Of a DNA stretch of 64,000 nt, positions 28,802-37,655 are shown piece by piece. Each line of letters begins with the position of its first letter. Position 1 is the stretch's first letter. The position numbers and the translations under genes are program-made. Below the pieces are notes generated by a model, which saw nothing but the letters and a program-made list of their open reading frames with translations, was not told the DNA's origin and made no database searches. Source of the DNA: an uncultured Lachnospiraceae bacterium (GTDB lineage: Bacteria; Bacillota; Clostridia; Lachnospirales; Lachnospiraceae); contig CANOKL010000016.1 of NCBI GenBank assembly GCA_947566645.1, positions 1 through 64,000 on the forward strand, given 5' to 3'.

Positions 28802-29754
28802 TTGGGGACGGGGTAAAATTAATTTTACCCCGTCCCCAACGGGAAAGGTTAAACATACCATATATAAAATTAAAGTTCTGCCTTGTTGTTACGGAGGATT
28901 GTGTTCTTCCGAGGGATAAGGTGTCTGCCCTGCGCGGCGGTATGGGGGAGATGCTTCTGAGGCAGAATTGTATCAGTGACCGGGATTGTAAAAAATGCAG
29001 GTATAAGGATCCTTGTATTGTGTATAAAGTGTTATATACGCAGATGAAGAGAAGGCCTGCTTTTATGCAGGGAGACGACAGTACCGGCTATCTGATTGAG
29101 TGTGAGAATCAGAGGGAAAGCTTCAGGGCCGGAGATCGTTTTTTCTTCTTTCTGACTTTGTTTGGAGATAATATCGTATATTTCGGGCAATATCTTCAGA
29201 TGTTTTATCAGCTGGGCGTGGAGGGAATCGGGAAGGATGCCGCAAGGTATGTGATCAGTGACATTAAGAATATCAGAGGGGATTCTTTGCTGAGAGGGAG
29301 CCAGATTGTGATGGCTGATTATTGCCCGGAGACGGTTTATGATTATGTTGTGAGAAGGATGAGGGAATTAGAGCGGACGGGGTGTAGGAATGAACTGGTG
29401 TTCCATACACCGGTTTGTCTGAAATATCAGGGAAAATATATCCGGGAATTTCAGCCGGAGGCGGTCTTTCAGGCATTGTTCCGGCGGATTATGATGCTGG
29501 ATTATTTTTCTGAAATCTATATGGATCAATTTGAGCCAGAAGAGTATCCGCAGATTGTATGCCAGAAGGCGGATATGTGTGTTGTGAGAAGATATTCGAG
29601 TACCCAGGATTCCAGAGTGAGTCTAAGAGGCATGACGGGGAGCGTAAGATTCCATGGGATCTCCGAAGAGTATCTTCCCTATGTACTGGCAGGGGAACTG
29701 CTGCACATAGGGAAAAATACGAGCTTCGGGTTTGGAAGATATACGCTGGAATAA
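28789..29754 (+). CDS. cas6: CRISPR-associated endoribonuclease Cas6
   Basis: Up to 321 residues. After a doubtful N-terminal stretch encoded by the palindrome, the protein reads YIKLKFCLVV...LRGGMGEMLL, the usual Cas6 opening. A Cys cluster follows (CISDRDCKKCRYKDPC). The C-terminal RAMP fold ends in the glycine-rich motif GELLHIGKNTSFGFGRYTLE. Cas6 cuts the pre-crRNA within each repeat to leave an 8-base 5' handle. The start is uncertain: no ATG, GTG or TTG occurs in frame between the palindrome and the conserved core. Either ATG 28789 or 28795 is used by translational coupling with the regulator, or a rare codon such as ATA is used after GGGAAAGG at 28841-28848. It is convergent with the CARF-HEPN gene at 29823. 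Confidence 0.85.
   Translation: MRMVIGDGVKLILPRPQRERLNIPYIKLKFCLVVTEDCVLPRDKVSALRGGMGEMLLRQNCISDRDCKKCRYKDPCIVYKVLYTQMKRRPAFMQGDDSTGYLIECENQRESFRAGDRFFFFLTLFGDNIVYFGQYLQMFYQLGVEGIGKDAARYVISDIKNIRGDSLLRGSQIVMADYCPETVYDYVVRRMRELERTGCRNELVFHTPVCLKYQGKYIREFQPEAVFQALFRRIMMLDYFSEIYMDQFEPEEYPQIVCQKADMCVVRRYSSTQDSRVSLRGMTGSVRFHGISEEYLPYVLAGELLHIGKNTSFGFGRYTLE
28802..28839. repeat. Palindromic GGGGACGGGG element, copy 4, at the regulator/cas6 junction
   Basis: A 38-bp palindrome with the same outer arms as the other copies but an AAAATTAATTTT centre. It begins directly after the regulator stop codon and lies inside the open frame of cas6, so it either encodes the first residues of Cas6 or separates its start signals. 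Confidence 0.85.
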
Positions 29755-29822
29755 CGGCACTGCGCTGCATAATTCATCCGTACAGCGGGAAGACAGATTC
29801 ACCGGGTTTTGCCCGGAACATT

Positions 29823-31391
29823 TTAAAGCCCGAGTCTCCGCGACATTTCGATATAGGATGTCAATGCATGCTGCATGTCGCTTATATCATAGGTTGTAGT
29901 TTCAGAGGAGGCATGGTTTGTCTTATTCCGTTCGTTCTTTAAGGTCATATGAAGCTGAATGAGCTGGTTGACCAGGGATTTGCTTTCCGTAATAATTACA
30001 TTTATGCCGTTTTCTCTTCTGCCGCTATAATTTTTTGGACTGATTGTGATCCTGTTGCCAGAGCGGCAAGGCCGTACTTTGCTATAATCTGTACGGGCGG
30101 AGATTGGAAGATATTGTCTTTGCCCCTGTCTCTGCCCGGCTCTTCTTACACACAAAAATCCATATTGGTAGAAGATATAATTATAATCGCTCTGCCAGGA
30201 GTCTTTTGCATTCCGGATAGATTCCTGGTATGAATCGTCAATTACAGTAACATGGTCTTTTTCTGTAAAACAAGCTCCTCTCAGCAGGTTCTTCTTAATG
30301 ATTACTTCCGGCATCCTGCTTTCAACCAGTGTCAGCGCCTGCTGATAGAAGCCTTTCTGAGTACACCAGTCTATCTCGTCAACCACAGATCTGTTAGGTG
30401 AGAGGAGGTTCTGGTAATTTGATTCGATCAGGCTCAGAAAAGAGGAAAGGTAGCTGCCGGATGGTTTGTTTCTTTTATATTTATTAAAGGCGGATGACAG
30501 TTTGCTGAGCGCCCTTTCGAATTGCCGCATATTGCATAACTGGATTCCTTTTGCTACATCAGTCATATGTTCAATGATCTCGGCATCAGCGCTGTCGGTA
30601 TTTTCGGCATCATAGAATCGGATCAGGGAATCGGTCCGTCCGTAATTAATACATTCATTGATTCCTGACACAAAGTCCATGATGTGGATGACCTCTCCGG
30701 CGGGTATGATCTTTCCGGTACTGTTTTTATTGTTATACTCTACGGAAAACAGATTCTGGTACTTTATGGGGATTCCCTCGATCTGCATTAAAGATAGGAT
30801 GCTATTTAATAATTCCTGTGTTGTACGCAGTCCCCCATGTGTATCTACAAAGATCTCTGCCTGCGGGCCGCTGCCCTTCGCGGGCACAGACCGGATCTCT
30901 TTTAAGATGTCACTGATTGTCTGTGCAGTGTTTGCATGATTCCCGTCTGAGGAGCCAAAATCGCGGAATATGATATCCTGCTCCTCATATCCCTTCGTGG
31001 ATGCATAGTCTTTTATGCTCCAGACAAAATAGTCAATGGGAGATATAAGCCCCCCTTCCGGACCGGTTACTGCTCTTTCCCCGGGTTCCGTAATCTGATA
31101 TGTTTCTCTGGGAGAGTAGACAGCATCTGTGCACAGCATAATGATCTCATCTAATTTTTCGCCCTTACCGCGAAGCTGGTCAATCAGCATCTTCGGGACA
31201 GGTTCTAATTGATAAAAATATTCTCTGGATGTATCATTCTGATCAGACAGGATCCGGGACTGCTTTAGCTGTCCATCATATGGAAATGTGCTTAAAGCAA
31301 GGATAAGAATATTTTTTACGGGGTGTATTCCGTTTGTATGACAGGAATAGAGTGGAATGCATAAGGGGGCTGGGTTTATCTGGCTGGACAT
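29823..31391 (-). CDS. CARF-HEPN CRISPR ancillary ribonuclease (DxTHG/TM1812-like, Csx1/Csm6 type)
   Basis: 522 residues. The N-terminal Rossmann-like CARF domain begins with the strand ILILALSTFPYDG (about 29-41) and carries the family motif FVDTHGGLRTT (about 190-200), typical of CRISPR-associated DxTHG proteins. A helical middle leads to a C-terminal HEPN domain with the ribonuclease motif RNKTNH (R488, H493). Such proteins are switched on by cyclic oligoadenylate from Cas10 and cut RNA non-specifically. It is encoded on the strand opposite the Cas10 operon and convergent with cas6, so it has its own promoter near 31400-31580. A second CARF-HEPN protein of a different family is at 43548. 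Confidence 0.82.
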   Translation of the reverse strand: MSSQINPAPLCIPLYSCHTNGIHPVKNILILALSTFPYDGQLKQSRILSDQNDTSREYFYQLEPVPKMLIDQLRGKGEKLDEIIMLCTDAVYSPRETYQITEPGERAVTGPEGGLISPIDYFVWSIKDYASTKGYEEQDIIFRDFGSSDGNHANTAQTISDILKEIRSVPAKGSGPQAEIFVDTHGGLRTTQELLNSILSLMQIEGIPIKYQNLFSVEYNNKNSTGKIIPAGEVIHIMDFVSGINECINYGRTDSLIRFYDAENTDSADAEIIEHMTDVAKGIQLCNMRQFERALSKLSSAFNKYKRNKPSGSYLSSFLSLIESNYQNLLSPNRSVVDEIDWCTQKGFYQQALTLVESRMPEVIIKKNLLRGACFTEKDHVTVIDDSYQESIRNAKDSWQSDYNYIFYQYGFLCVRRAGQRQGQRQYLPISARTDYSKVRPCRSGNRITISPKNYSGRRENGINVIITESKSLVNQLIQLHMTLKNERNKTNHASSETTTYDISDMQHALTSYIEMSRRLGL

Positions 31392-31519
31392 AATGAATCT
31401 CCTTTATCTGTAATTTACTGGCCCGGATACCCTGCAGCGGGGTGCCCGGTTCCGTGTATAGTAACCTACATTATACTACATTATAAAATAATTAGCAATT
31501 TTTGAATATCGCCCGAATC

Positions 31520-31546
31520 GTTACTATGAGCGGGCCATGAATAGTA
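31520..31546. repeat. Shortened GTTACTAT...ATAGTA palindromic repeat, copy 2
   Basis: The 37-bp repeat family with part of the core deleted. It sits between the divergent CARF-HEPN and Csx20-like genes. Confidence 0.7.
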
Positions 31547-31582
31547 GAAGGAGAAGGATGCGTATAACAGGAGGATTTCAAG

Positions 31583-31936
31583 ATGAGGAATGTATTTATT
31601 AATTTTACAAATCATCCGTCTGAATTATGGGGAGCGGAGGAAAAGCATGCTGCGCTTCAGTATGGGGAGATCGTGGATCTTCCTTTTCCGGCTGTTGATC
31701 CTCAGAAGGACAGGGACTATATTACCGGACTGGCAGAAGAATGCGTGAGCCGGATGATGCTGCTGAATCCGGCAGCGGTATTATGCCAGGGAGAGTTTTG
31801 CCTGGTATATCAGGTAGTCTCAAGGCTGAAGGAAGAAGGAATTACTGTTTTATCAGCCTGCAGTGAACGGATTACAACAGAGGAACAGGGGAAAAAGGTC
31901 TCGGTTTTTAAATTCAGACAATTCAGAGAATATTAA
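31583..31936 (+). CDS. Small Csx20-like CRISPR-associated protein, possible ring nuclease
   Basis: 117 residues, one domain. It starts with a short strand (MRNVFINFTNH), has VLCQGEFCLVYQVVSRLKEE followed by a strand and SACSER, and ends KVSVFKFRQFREY. This order (strand, GxF-x-Y helix, TT/ACSxR, FRxFREY end) matches my recollection of the Csx15/Csx16/Csx20 group of small CARF-like proteins, some of which degrade cyclic oligoadenylates. It sits between a CARF-HEPN gene and cas10, where a ring nuclease to switch off signalling would be expected. The family call is moderate and the activity is inferred. ATG after AACAGGAGGATTTCAAG. Confidence 0.6.
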   Translation: MRNVFINFTNHPSELWGAEEKHAALQYGEIVDLPFPAVDPQKDRDYITGLAEECVSRMMLLNPAAVLCQGEFCLVYQVVSRLKEEGITVLSACSERITTEEQGKKVSVFKFRQFREY

Positions 31937-31997
31937 TAGTTGAGTATTTAAACCAGGGGAGTATAATAGAAAATATAAGAAACGGAGAAATATTGTA

Positions 31998-32163
31998 ATA
32001 AAAGGTAACTATTCAGCAGGTCTGCGCATTTACTGCGCTGACCGTAAGAAAGTGATTCAGGAGTGCAAAAATCCCATTGCCAAAGGCAATTTTATATGGA
32101 TTTTTGCATGTAACTGCGAAGGTACTGAGCAGTTACAATAAAAGGTAACTATTCAGCAGGTCT
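31998..32163. repeat. Direct 26-bp repeats flanking hairpins in the cas10 leader
   Basis: ATAAAAGGTAACTATTCAGC and six further bases occur at 31998-32023 and again at 32138-32163. Between them lie a perfect 11-bp stem (TGCAAAAATCC at 32064-32074, GGATTTTTGCA at 32098-32108) and a GTAACTG...CAGTTAC palindrome (32110-32136). This is the gap before the Cas10 operon and belongs to the GTAACTG repeat family also seen near 18981 and 60815. Confidence 0.8.
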
Positions 32164-32213
32164 TTACAGTTACTTGACAGACGATATTTCATCCGGAAGA
32201 AGGAGAGGGAAAG

Positions 32214-33734
32214 ATGCGGTATTTGATGATCCTGGAAGTATCACAGAAGCAGGCATATATCTTTTCAAGCAATAAGCTTAAGGAGAATATTGAGCATTCT
32301 GAGAATATTTGTCAAGTGACGGATATCCGGTATTTTCAGACTATAGCAGACAAGGCAGGCATACCATTTTCAGAAGAAGGCAACCTTGTATATTCTGGCG
32401 GCGGACACACGGTTCTGGAATTCGAGGACAAGGAGACAGCGAAGAGCTTTGCTTATGCGGTTTCCAGAACAGTAAGACAGGAATTTGCAGAGATTGCCTT
32501 ATTTATTAAAGTCATGCAATATGATGAATCAAGAACGCCAGGAGAGAATCTGGAGCAGCTTACAAAAGAATTAGAGGTGAAGAAGTCTGTCCGCAAGGCT
32601 TCGTTTCACCAGGGTTCTTTCGGCGTAGAACGTATAGAAGCGTCTGCGAGGAAGCCAAAGGCATTAGAAGGGCTCATAGAGCGGATTGAATATAAGGGCG
32701 ATAAAGAATACAAGCCCGAAGGGTACGATATGCCAAAGAGATTCAGCGACCTGGGCAATTCAAAATACAGGTCCAGCTTTATAGCCGTTGTACATATTGA
32801 CGGGAATGCCATGGGAAAACGTGTAGAGCAGGTGAGGAAAAAGAATGAAGGAAAGTCCTGGAATGACTATAAATCAGAATTGAGAAAATTCAGCGACTCC
32901 ATTGACAGGAATTTTAAAGAGGCTTTTAAGGAGATGACAGATAAGGTGGCGGAGGGCCTGAAGAAAGGGGCTAAGGACAAGCTTGATCTGGAGTACCGGT
33001 ATTTTCCGGTCCGGAAGATTATTCTGGCAGGTGACGATGTATGCTTTGTGACTGAGGGAAGAATCGGGCTTGAGGCTGCCAGGATCTTCATCGAGCGGCT
33101 GGCTGATAAGAAGAATGACCAGGATCATCAAAATTATACTGCCTGCGCCGGAGTTGCGATTGTCCACCAGAAATATCCTTTCTATAAGGCTTATGAGCTG
33201 TCAGAGATGCTATGCTCCAATGCCAAACGGCATATTGCGTCCTATGGGACAGAGAAAGAGGCATGTGCCATAGACTGGCATATTGAATTTGGAGAACTGG
33301 CAGATACGGTTGAAGAATTAAGAGAGAATTATATGACAGATGACGGCTGTCATCTGGAACTGCGTCCATACCTTCTGTGGGCGGAGCCTGATGTATGGAA
33401 AAAGGAGAGAATCCGGAGATATGACAATTTCAGAAAGCTGATCTGTGGTATCAGACAGGAAAAGATCGCTTATGCGAGAGGCAAATTAAAAGAGTTCAGA
33501 GAGGCTCTGAGGTCTGGAGAGAAGGCTGCGCAGTATTATCTGAAAAGCAATCTTCTGGAGGAGCTGTCACTGGCAGGCTATGAAGGAATCTACAAAGAGC
33601 TGGAATTTGACCAGTTATTTTCCGGGCAGGGCTTGGAGGGAAAGATCTTTGCGGACACCTGCGACGGGGAGAGGCGGTCTCTGTTTTTTGACAGCATTGA
33701 GATGATGGATACATTTGTGGAACTGGATGTATAG
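32214..33734 (+). CDS. cas10: Type III CRISPR Cas10-like protein without HD domain
   Basis: 506 residues, short for Cas10. It begins with the palm-1 signature ILEVSQKQAYIFSSNKLKEN; no N-terminal HD nuclease domain is present. The second palm holds VVHIDGNAMGKR (about 190-200) and the cyclase loop LAGDDVCF (about 268-275), a GGDD motif with Ala for the first Gly but both Asp retained. The line CAGVAIVHQKYPFYKAYELSE is also typical. The likely activity is synthesis of cyclic oligoadenylate upon target RNA binding, not single-strand DNA cleavage. It heads an unbroken operon to 39696. The ATG follows AAGGAGAGGG. The Csx10- and Csx19-like genes place it in subtype III-D. Confidence 0.88.
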   Translation: MRYLMILEVSQKQAYIFSSNKLKENIEHSENICQVTDIRYFQTIADKAGIPFSEEGNLVYSGGGHTVLEFEDKETAKSFAYAVSRTVRQEFAEIALFIKVMQYDESRTPGENLEQLTKELEVKKSVRKASFHQGSFGVERIEASARKPKALEGLIERIEYKGDKEYKPEGYDMPKRFSDLGNSKYRSSFIAVVHIDGNAMGKRVEQVRKKNEGKSWNDYKSELRKFSDSIDRNFKEAFKEMTDKVAEGLKKGAKDKLDLEYRYFPVRKIILAGDDVCFVTEGRIGLEAARIFIERLADKKNDQDHQNYTACAGVAIVHQKYPFYKAYELSEMLCSNAKRHIASYGTEKEACAIDWHIEFGELADTVEELRENYMTDDGCHLELRPYLLWAEPDVWKKERIRRYDNFRKLICGIRQEKIAYARGKLKEFREALRSGEKAAQYYLKSNLLEELSLAGYEGIYKELEFDQLFSGQGLEGKIFADTCDGERRSLFFDSIEMMDTFVELDV

Positions 33735-33759
33735 ATGGCAGATGCGAAGGAGGAAGGGC

Positions 33760-34338
33760 ATGCAGTTATTAGTGCATATGCAGTTAGAATCAGACACGAT
33801 ATTTGGAAATGGAATGAGCATGCCGGGAGGAGAAGATATCTGTGTACAGACAGATTCCCGGGGATTTCCATTTTTAAAAGGAAGCACATTAAAGGGAATA
33901 TTCAGGGAAGAGCTTATGAATTATCTCACCTGGATAAAAAAGCCGGAGAAGGAGGCCTCTGACATGGTCAGAGATCTGATGGGAGAGAGCGGTTCAGATG
34001 ACACAGTATGTCCTCATAAGCTGGTATTCTCTGATCTGACGCTTCACCCGGGTGTCATTGCAGGGATAGAGGAAGAGGACGGGATTACCAGCCAGGAGAT
34101 CACGGAGATGTTAACCTATCTGCGGACATTTACTGAGCTTGAAGATGGGATGGCAAAGGGAGAGTCCCTCAGGGTGGCAAGGTGTATCAAAAAAGGACTG
34201 AATTTTTACGGAACCTGTACCTGTGCAGGGGAAGATGCGGAAACAGTGAAAGAAGTGCTTGCCCTCATCAAATGGGCCGGGAGCATGAGGAGCCGCGGCT
34301 TTGGGAAAGTACGTGTAAGAGGGGAGGAGATCGGGTAA
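33760..34338 (+). CDS. Csm3-like Cas7 backbone subunit
   Basis: 192 residues, a single small RAMP domain. The glycine motif GFPFLKGSTLKGIFREEL (about residues 34-51) and the C-terminal SMRSRGFGKVRVRG are typical of Csm3/Cas7 group proteins that coat the crRNA and, in type III, cut target RNA every six bases. The ATG at 33760 follows GAAGGAGGAAG. It lies 25 bases after cas10, and its stop overlaps the next start by one base. Confidence 0.8.
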   Translation: MQLLVHMQLESDTIFGNGMSMPGGEDICVQTDSRGFPFLKGSTLKGIFREELMNYLTWIKKPEKEASDMVRDLMGESGSDDTVCPHKLVFSDLTLHPGVIAGIEEEDGITSQEITEMLTYLRTFTELEDGMAKGESLRVARCIKKGLNFYGTCTCAGEDAETVKEVLALIKWAGSMRSRGFGKVRVRGEEIG

Positions 34339-35879
34339 TGAGATATCTGGACTTGGAGATTCAGAATGTTGGTCCTCTCAGGATTGCCAATGACGATACC
34401 AGTCAGCAGGGACAGACGGATACACTTTATTACATACCGGGAAGCACCATAAGAGGGCTGGTCATCCATTCTCTGTGTAAGGATGAGAAGAAATTTGAGA
34501 AAATGAAGAAGGATTTATTCTCTGATAAGGTACATTTTATGAATGCCTATCTTATGTCAGACGGTAAGAGGATGATTCCATCCCTGAAGGGATTCTATGA
34601 GGATAAAGCAGCCTGCAGGGGGAAGAAGGAGATTGAAAATGTGCTTGTCAGGGATATCGGACAGGGTAAGAAAAGGGCGTCCCTTGGCCGGTACTGCTAT
34701 CCGGAAGGGGAAAATATCTTATATGGCAGTGCTGCCATGGGAGAGAACCTGAATATTAACCGGGGGCGGGAAGGAAAAAGAACCGTCTTCCGCAGCCAGT
34801 ATATGCAAAAGGGGCAGAATTTTGCCGGATATATTACATTTGACGACAGCATAGCAGATGAGGTGGTCATGGCTGTCCGGCAGGTATTTTCAGACAGTTT
34901 TTATATAGGGAACAGCCGGTATTCGGGCTATGGAAGATGCCGGTGCGTCAGGGCGGAAATCGAAAGAGGCATCCCTTACGGTGAACTGAGGAGCCAGAGG
35001 GACAGGAGCCGTTTTTACATGGTTCTGCTGTCTAATATGTCCATGAGGAATTCCTGGGGCGAACTGGCCGGTCTGGATCTGGAGATTTTGTCAAAGCGGC
35101 TCTGCAGCAGTCCCCTTCGTCTGGACAGGTGCGCGTCTTCCGTTGTGGAGGTCCATGGGTATAACCGTTCATGGGACGGCGCCATCCCGTCTGCCATGAT
35201 GTACGAGGCTGGAAGTGTATTCTGCATTGAGACGGAAGATGGCAGTGCGGTCAGCGCAGAGCATTTTGCAAAACTGGAAGAACAGGGAATCGGAATCCGG
35301 AGGAATGAAGGCTTTGGACAGATCATGTTCTTTGACGGGTATGACCGGTTAAGGTATAAGATTCCTGCAGATAAGAAGGAAAACGCGGATAATACCGTGA
35401 GCCTGCCGGGCGGCCATGAAAAAGAAGTGGACATGGATATGAGGATTGCAGCGAGGGGGCTTATAATGCACCGTATGGAGAGAGCCATGGAGCGGTATCT
35501 GGTAGATCATCCGCTCAGGCTCTCGGGAATCTCGAACAGTAAACTGGGGATTGTATTATCAATCTGTATGGAGCTGCGGTATTCCCCCAGGGAGGCAAAG
35601 GAAAAGCTGCTGGAATTCGCTGCACATTCCCAGGAGAAGGATGAGAAAAATAAGAGGCATGACGGGAAGAAGCGGCAGGATGCTTTGTACAGATATATAA
35701 GCTCTGTACTGGAAGAGGATCTGCTGGAGAGACTCGGCATGAACCAGAAAAATAAGAAGATACTGGGCGTGCCCGTATCAGAGGTGCTGAGTGAAGAGGA
35801 GATCTTAGGCCGCAAACTGCAGTTCATCATAGAGCAGATCCGTTATGCAAACAGGGAGGTGAGAATGCATGCAGATTGA
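34338..35879 (+). CDS. Csx10-like RAMP protein of type III-D
   Basis: 513 residues with two RAMP-like halves. The first has YYIPGSTIRGLVIHSL and SRYSGYGRCRC, the second GIGIRRNEGFGQIMFF; a Lys/Glu-rich helical C-terminus follows (about 400-513). The length, the double RAMP form and its place between a Csm3-like and a double-Cas7 gene fit Csx10, the Cas5-type subunit of III-D that holds the crRNA 5' handle. The ATG at 34338 overlaps the previous stop (TAATG); the longer frame upstream lies inside the neighbour and is rejected. Confidence 0.75.
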   Translation: MRYLDLEIQNVGPLRIANDDTSQQGQTDTLYYIPGSTIRGLVIHSLCKDEKKFEKMKKDLFSDKVHFMNAYLMSDGKRMIPSLKGFYEDKAACRGKKEIENVLVRDIGQGKKRASLGRYCYPEGENILYGSAAMGENLNINRGREGKRTVFRSQYMQKGQNFAGYITFDDSIADEVVMAVRQVFSDSFYIGNSRYSGYGRCRCVRAEIERGIPYGELRSQRDRSRFYMVLLSNMSMRNSWGELAGLDLEILSKRLCSSPLRLDRCASSVVEVHGYNRSWDGAIPSAMMYEAGSVFCIETEDGSAVSAEHFAKLEEQGIGIRRNEGFGQIMFFDGYDRLRYKIPADKKENADNTVSLPGGHEKEVDMDMRIAARGLIMHRMERAMERYLVDHPLRLSGISNSKLGIVLSICMELRYSPREAKEKLLEFAAHSQEKDEKNKRHDGKKRQDALYRYISSVLEEDLLERLGMNQKNKKILGVPVSEVLSEEEILGRKLQFIIEQIRYANREVRMHAD

Positions 35880-37227
35880 TGTTAACCAGATGTGTATCTA
35901 TAATAAGGTGGCAAAATATACGATTACTGCCCAGTGCAGGGAGCCTCTGCATATCGGATCCGGGAACGGCAGCAACGGGGAGGTACTGATTCATCCGGTG
36001 AAGAATGTCCCCTTTGTCCAGGCAACTGGAATTGCTGGTGCTCTGCGGGAATTTTATTCAGAGGATGAGATGCTGCAGAAAAGGCTGTTTGGGTCCTCAT
36101 GCCAGGACAAAGAAGATACAGAAAGCAGCAGCCATGTATTTTTTACAGATGGTTTTTTCCAGGAATCTGCCATACATACGGAGATCCGGCCAAGGCTTCG
36201 GATAGACTCGGCCACTGGTACCGGACAGTCCTTTAAGATAAAGGGAAGCCAGAAGAGCAGCGGATCGAAGTTTGAGATAGAATCAGTGGCTTCCGGATCG
36301 CAATTTTCTTTCTCCATCTATCTCTATGAAAAGGACGAGAATCTGGAGGATGCGCTGGAGAAGGGACTGAAAGCGCTTCACAGAGGCGAGATACAGCTGG
36401 GCGGCCAGAAGAGCAATGGCTGCGGGTATGTGAATCTGCTCACCGTGAAAAAGGCAGTCTATGACATGTGTGACAGTCGTGACAGGAGCTGCTGGATTGA
36501 TGAGAATAAAAAAATGGCGGACATCACGAAGCAGATCACAGATACGGATGAGACAGACAGCAGATGGATTCATTTTGAACTGACTGGAAAGACAACAGGG
36601 AGTATTCTGGTGAAAGCGATTGCCGTGACAGAATACGGAAAGGATACGCCGTCATCCGTAAATATACGGAATCACAGGAAAGAATATATACTGCCTGCAA
36701 GTTCTGTAAAAGGTGTTGTAAGGAGCCAGATTGAGAAGATTGCCGCGTTCAGGGGCATGGGAGAAGAGTGTGTAACGGAGCTTTTTGGAAAGGAAGCGGA
36801 CGAGAACGGCGGAAAGACCGGAAGACTGCGGTTCTATGATTCTGTCATCGGACAATCGAAGAAAAATGAGAATGCCAATCTGCAGCACAGGCTCCATATT
36901 GATAAATTTACAGGAAGCGTGATGTACGGCGGACTCTTTACGGAGAAACCTGCCTTTGGAGAGATTACCATCTGTGTGGATATTGAGAAAAATACAGACT
37001 GGGCCTGCGGGCTGGTATTGATGGCATTGCGGGATATAGCGATGGGAATCCTTCCGCTTGGAAGCGGCAGCAGTATTGGAAGAGGATATCTGGATGGAAG
37101 CTCACTCACAGTAAGGTGTGGGAATGAGAAGTTACTGGAGATTGACTGTAAGGAAAAAAAGATACGAAGGGGACAGGAGCAGATGAATCAGTATTTACAT
37201 TCACTGCGGTCATATAAAGAAGGATAA
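35869..37227 (+). CDS. Fused double Cas7 (Csm3-like) protein
   Basis: 452 residues made of two tandem RAMP domains. The first (about 1-200) has EPLHIGSGNGSNGE, LRIDSATGTGQSFK and GGQKSNGCGYV; the second (about 225-430) has YILPASSVKGVVRSQIEKI, the canonical HRLHIDKFTGSVMYGGLF thumb region and a glycine-rich GSGSSIGRGYL. Each half is the size of a Csm3 protein, so one gene supplies two backbone subunits. Such fusions are known in III-D and are thought to precede the single-protein III-E effector. The start overlaps the csx10-like gene by 11 bases; AGGGAGGTG precedes it. Confidence 0.8.
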   Translation: MQIDVNQMCIYNKVAKYTITAQCREPLHIGSGNGSNGEVLIHPVKNVPFVQATGIAGALREFYSEDEMLQKRLFGSSCQDKEDTESSSHVFFTDGFFQESAIHTEIRPRLRIDSATGTGQSFKIKGSQKSSGSKFEIESVASGSQFSFSIYLYEKDENLEDALEKGLKALHRGEIQLGGQKSNGCGYVNLLTVKKAVYDMCDSRDRSCWIDENKKMADITKQITDTDETDSRWIHFELTGKTTGSILVKAIAVTEYGKDTPSSVNIRNHRKEYILPASSVKGVVRSQIEKIAAFRGMGEECVTELFGKEADENGGKTGRLRFYDSVIGQSKKNENANLQHRLHIDKFTGSVMYGGLFTEKPAFGEITICVDIEKNTDWACGLVLMALRDIAMGILPLGSGSSIGRGYLDGSSLTVRCGNEKLLEIDCKEKKIRRGQEQMNQYLHSLRSYKEG

Positions 37228-37232
37228 GGCAT

Positions 37233-37655
37233 ATGGGACAGATCATGGAACAGATAACAGAAAAGTTAAATATGGAAGAAATAGAAGCAGAAAAAGCAAA
37301 AGAACAGATAGACCGGTATGATTACATCATCGCCCATATGATCAGTGATCTGCAGTACGGAGTTCCCGGAGATGTACAGATCCAATGGGATGAACTGGTG
37401 GAACTAAGGGCATTTAACAGAACAGAGGAGCTGCATGTGTTTGAGCACGAGTGGGATTCTCCGGGGAAAATAAGAGCAGTCCGTATCTCTGAGACAGAAG
37501 GGGGAGGAGACTGCCTTGTGAAATCATACCGTATGAGAAACGGAAAAGTACTTAAAATAAAGGAGTATCTGGCAGCAGATGAGGACGGTCAGGCAGTGGT
37601 CGTATATACAAGACCTTTCGCGGTAACAGAGGAGGCAGAATATGGCAGGGTATAA
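37233..37655 (+). CDS. Csx19-like type III-D subunit
   Basis: 140 residues. The middle motif WDELVELRAFNRTEELHVFE followed by RAVRISE and a VKSYRMRNGKVLKIKEYL strand resembles Csx19 (TIGR03984-type), a small protein found only in III-D operons. Its N-terminal 35 residues are helical and acidic. It lies between the double-Cas7 gene and a large RAMP gene, the normal place for Csx19, and overlaps the latter by 14 bases. Function in the complex is not established; a small-subunit-like role is possible. Confidence 0.65.
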   Translation: MGQIMEQITEKLNMEEIEAEKAKEQIDRYDYIIAHMISDLQYGVPGDVQIQWDELVELRAFNRTEELHVFEHEWDSPGKIRAVRISETEGGGDCLVKSYRMRNGKVLKIKEYLAADEDGQAVVVYTRPFAVTEEAEYGRV

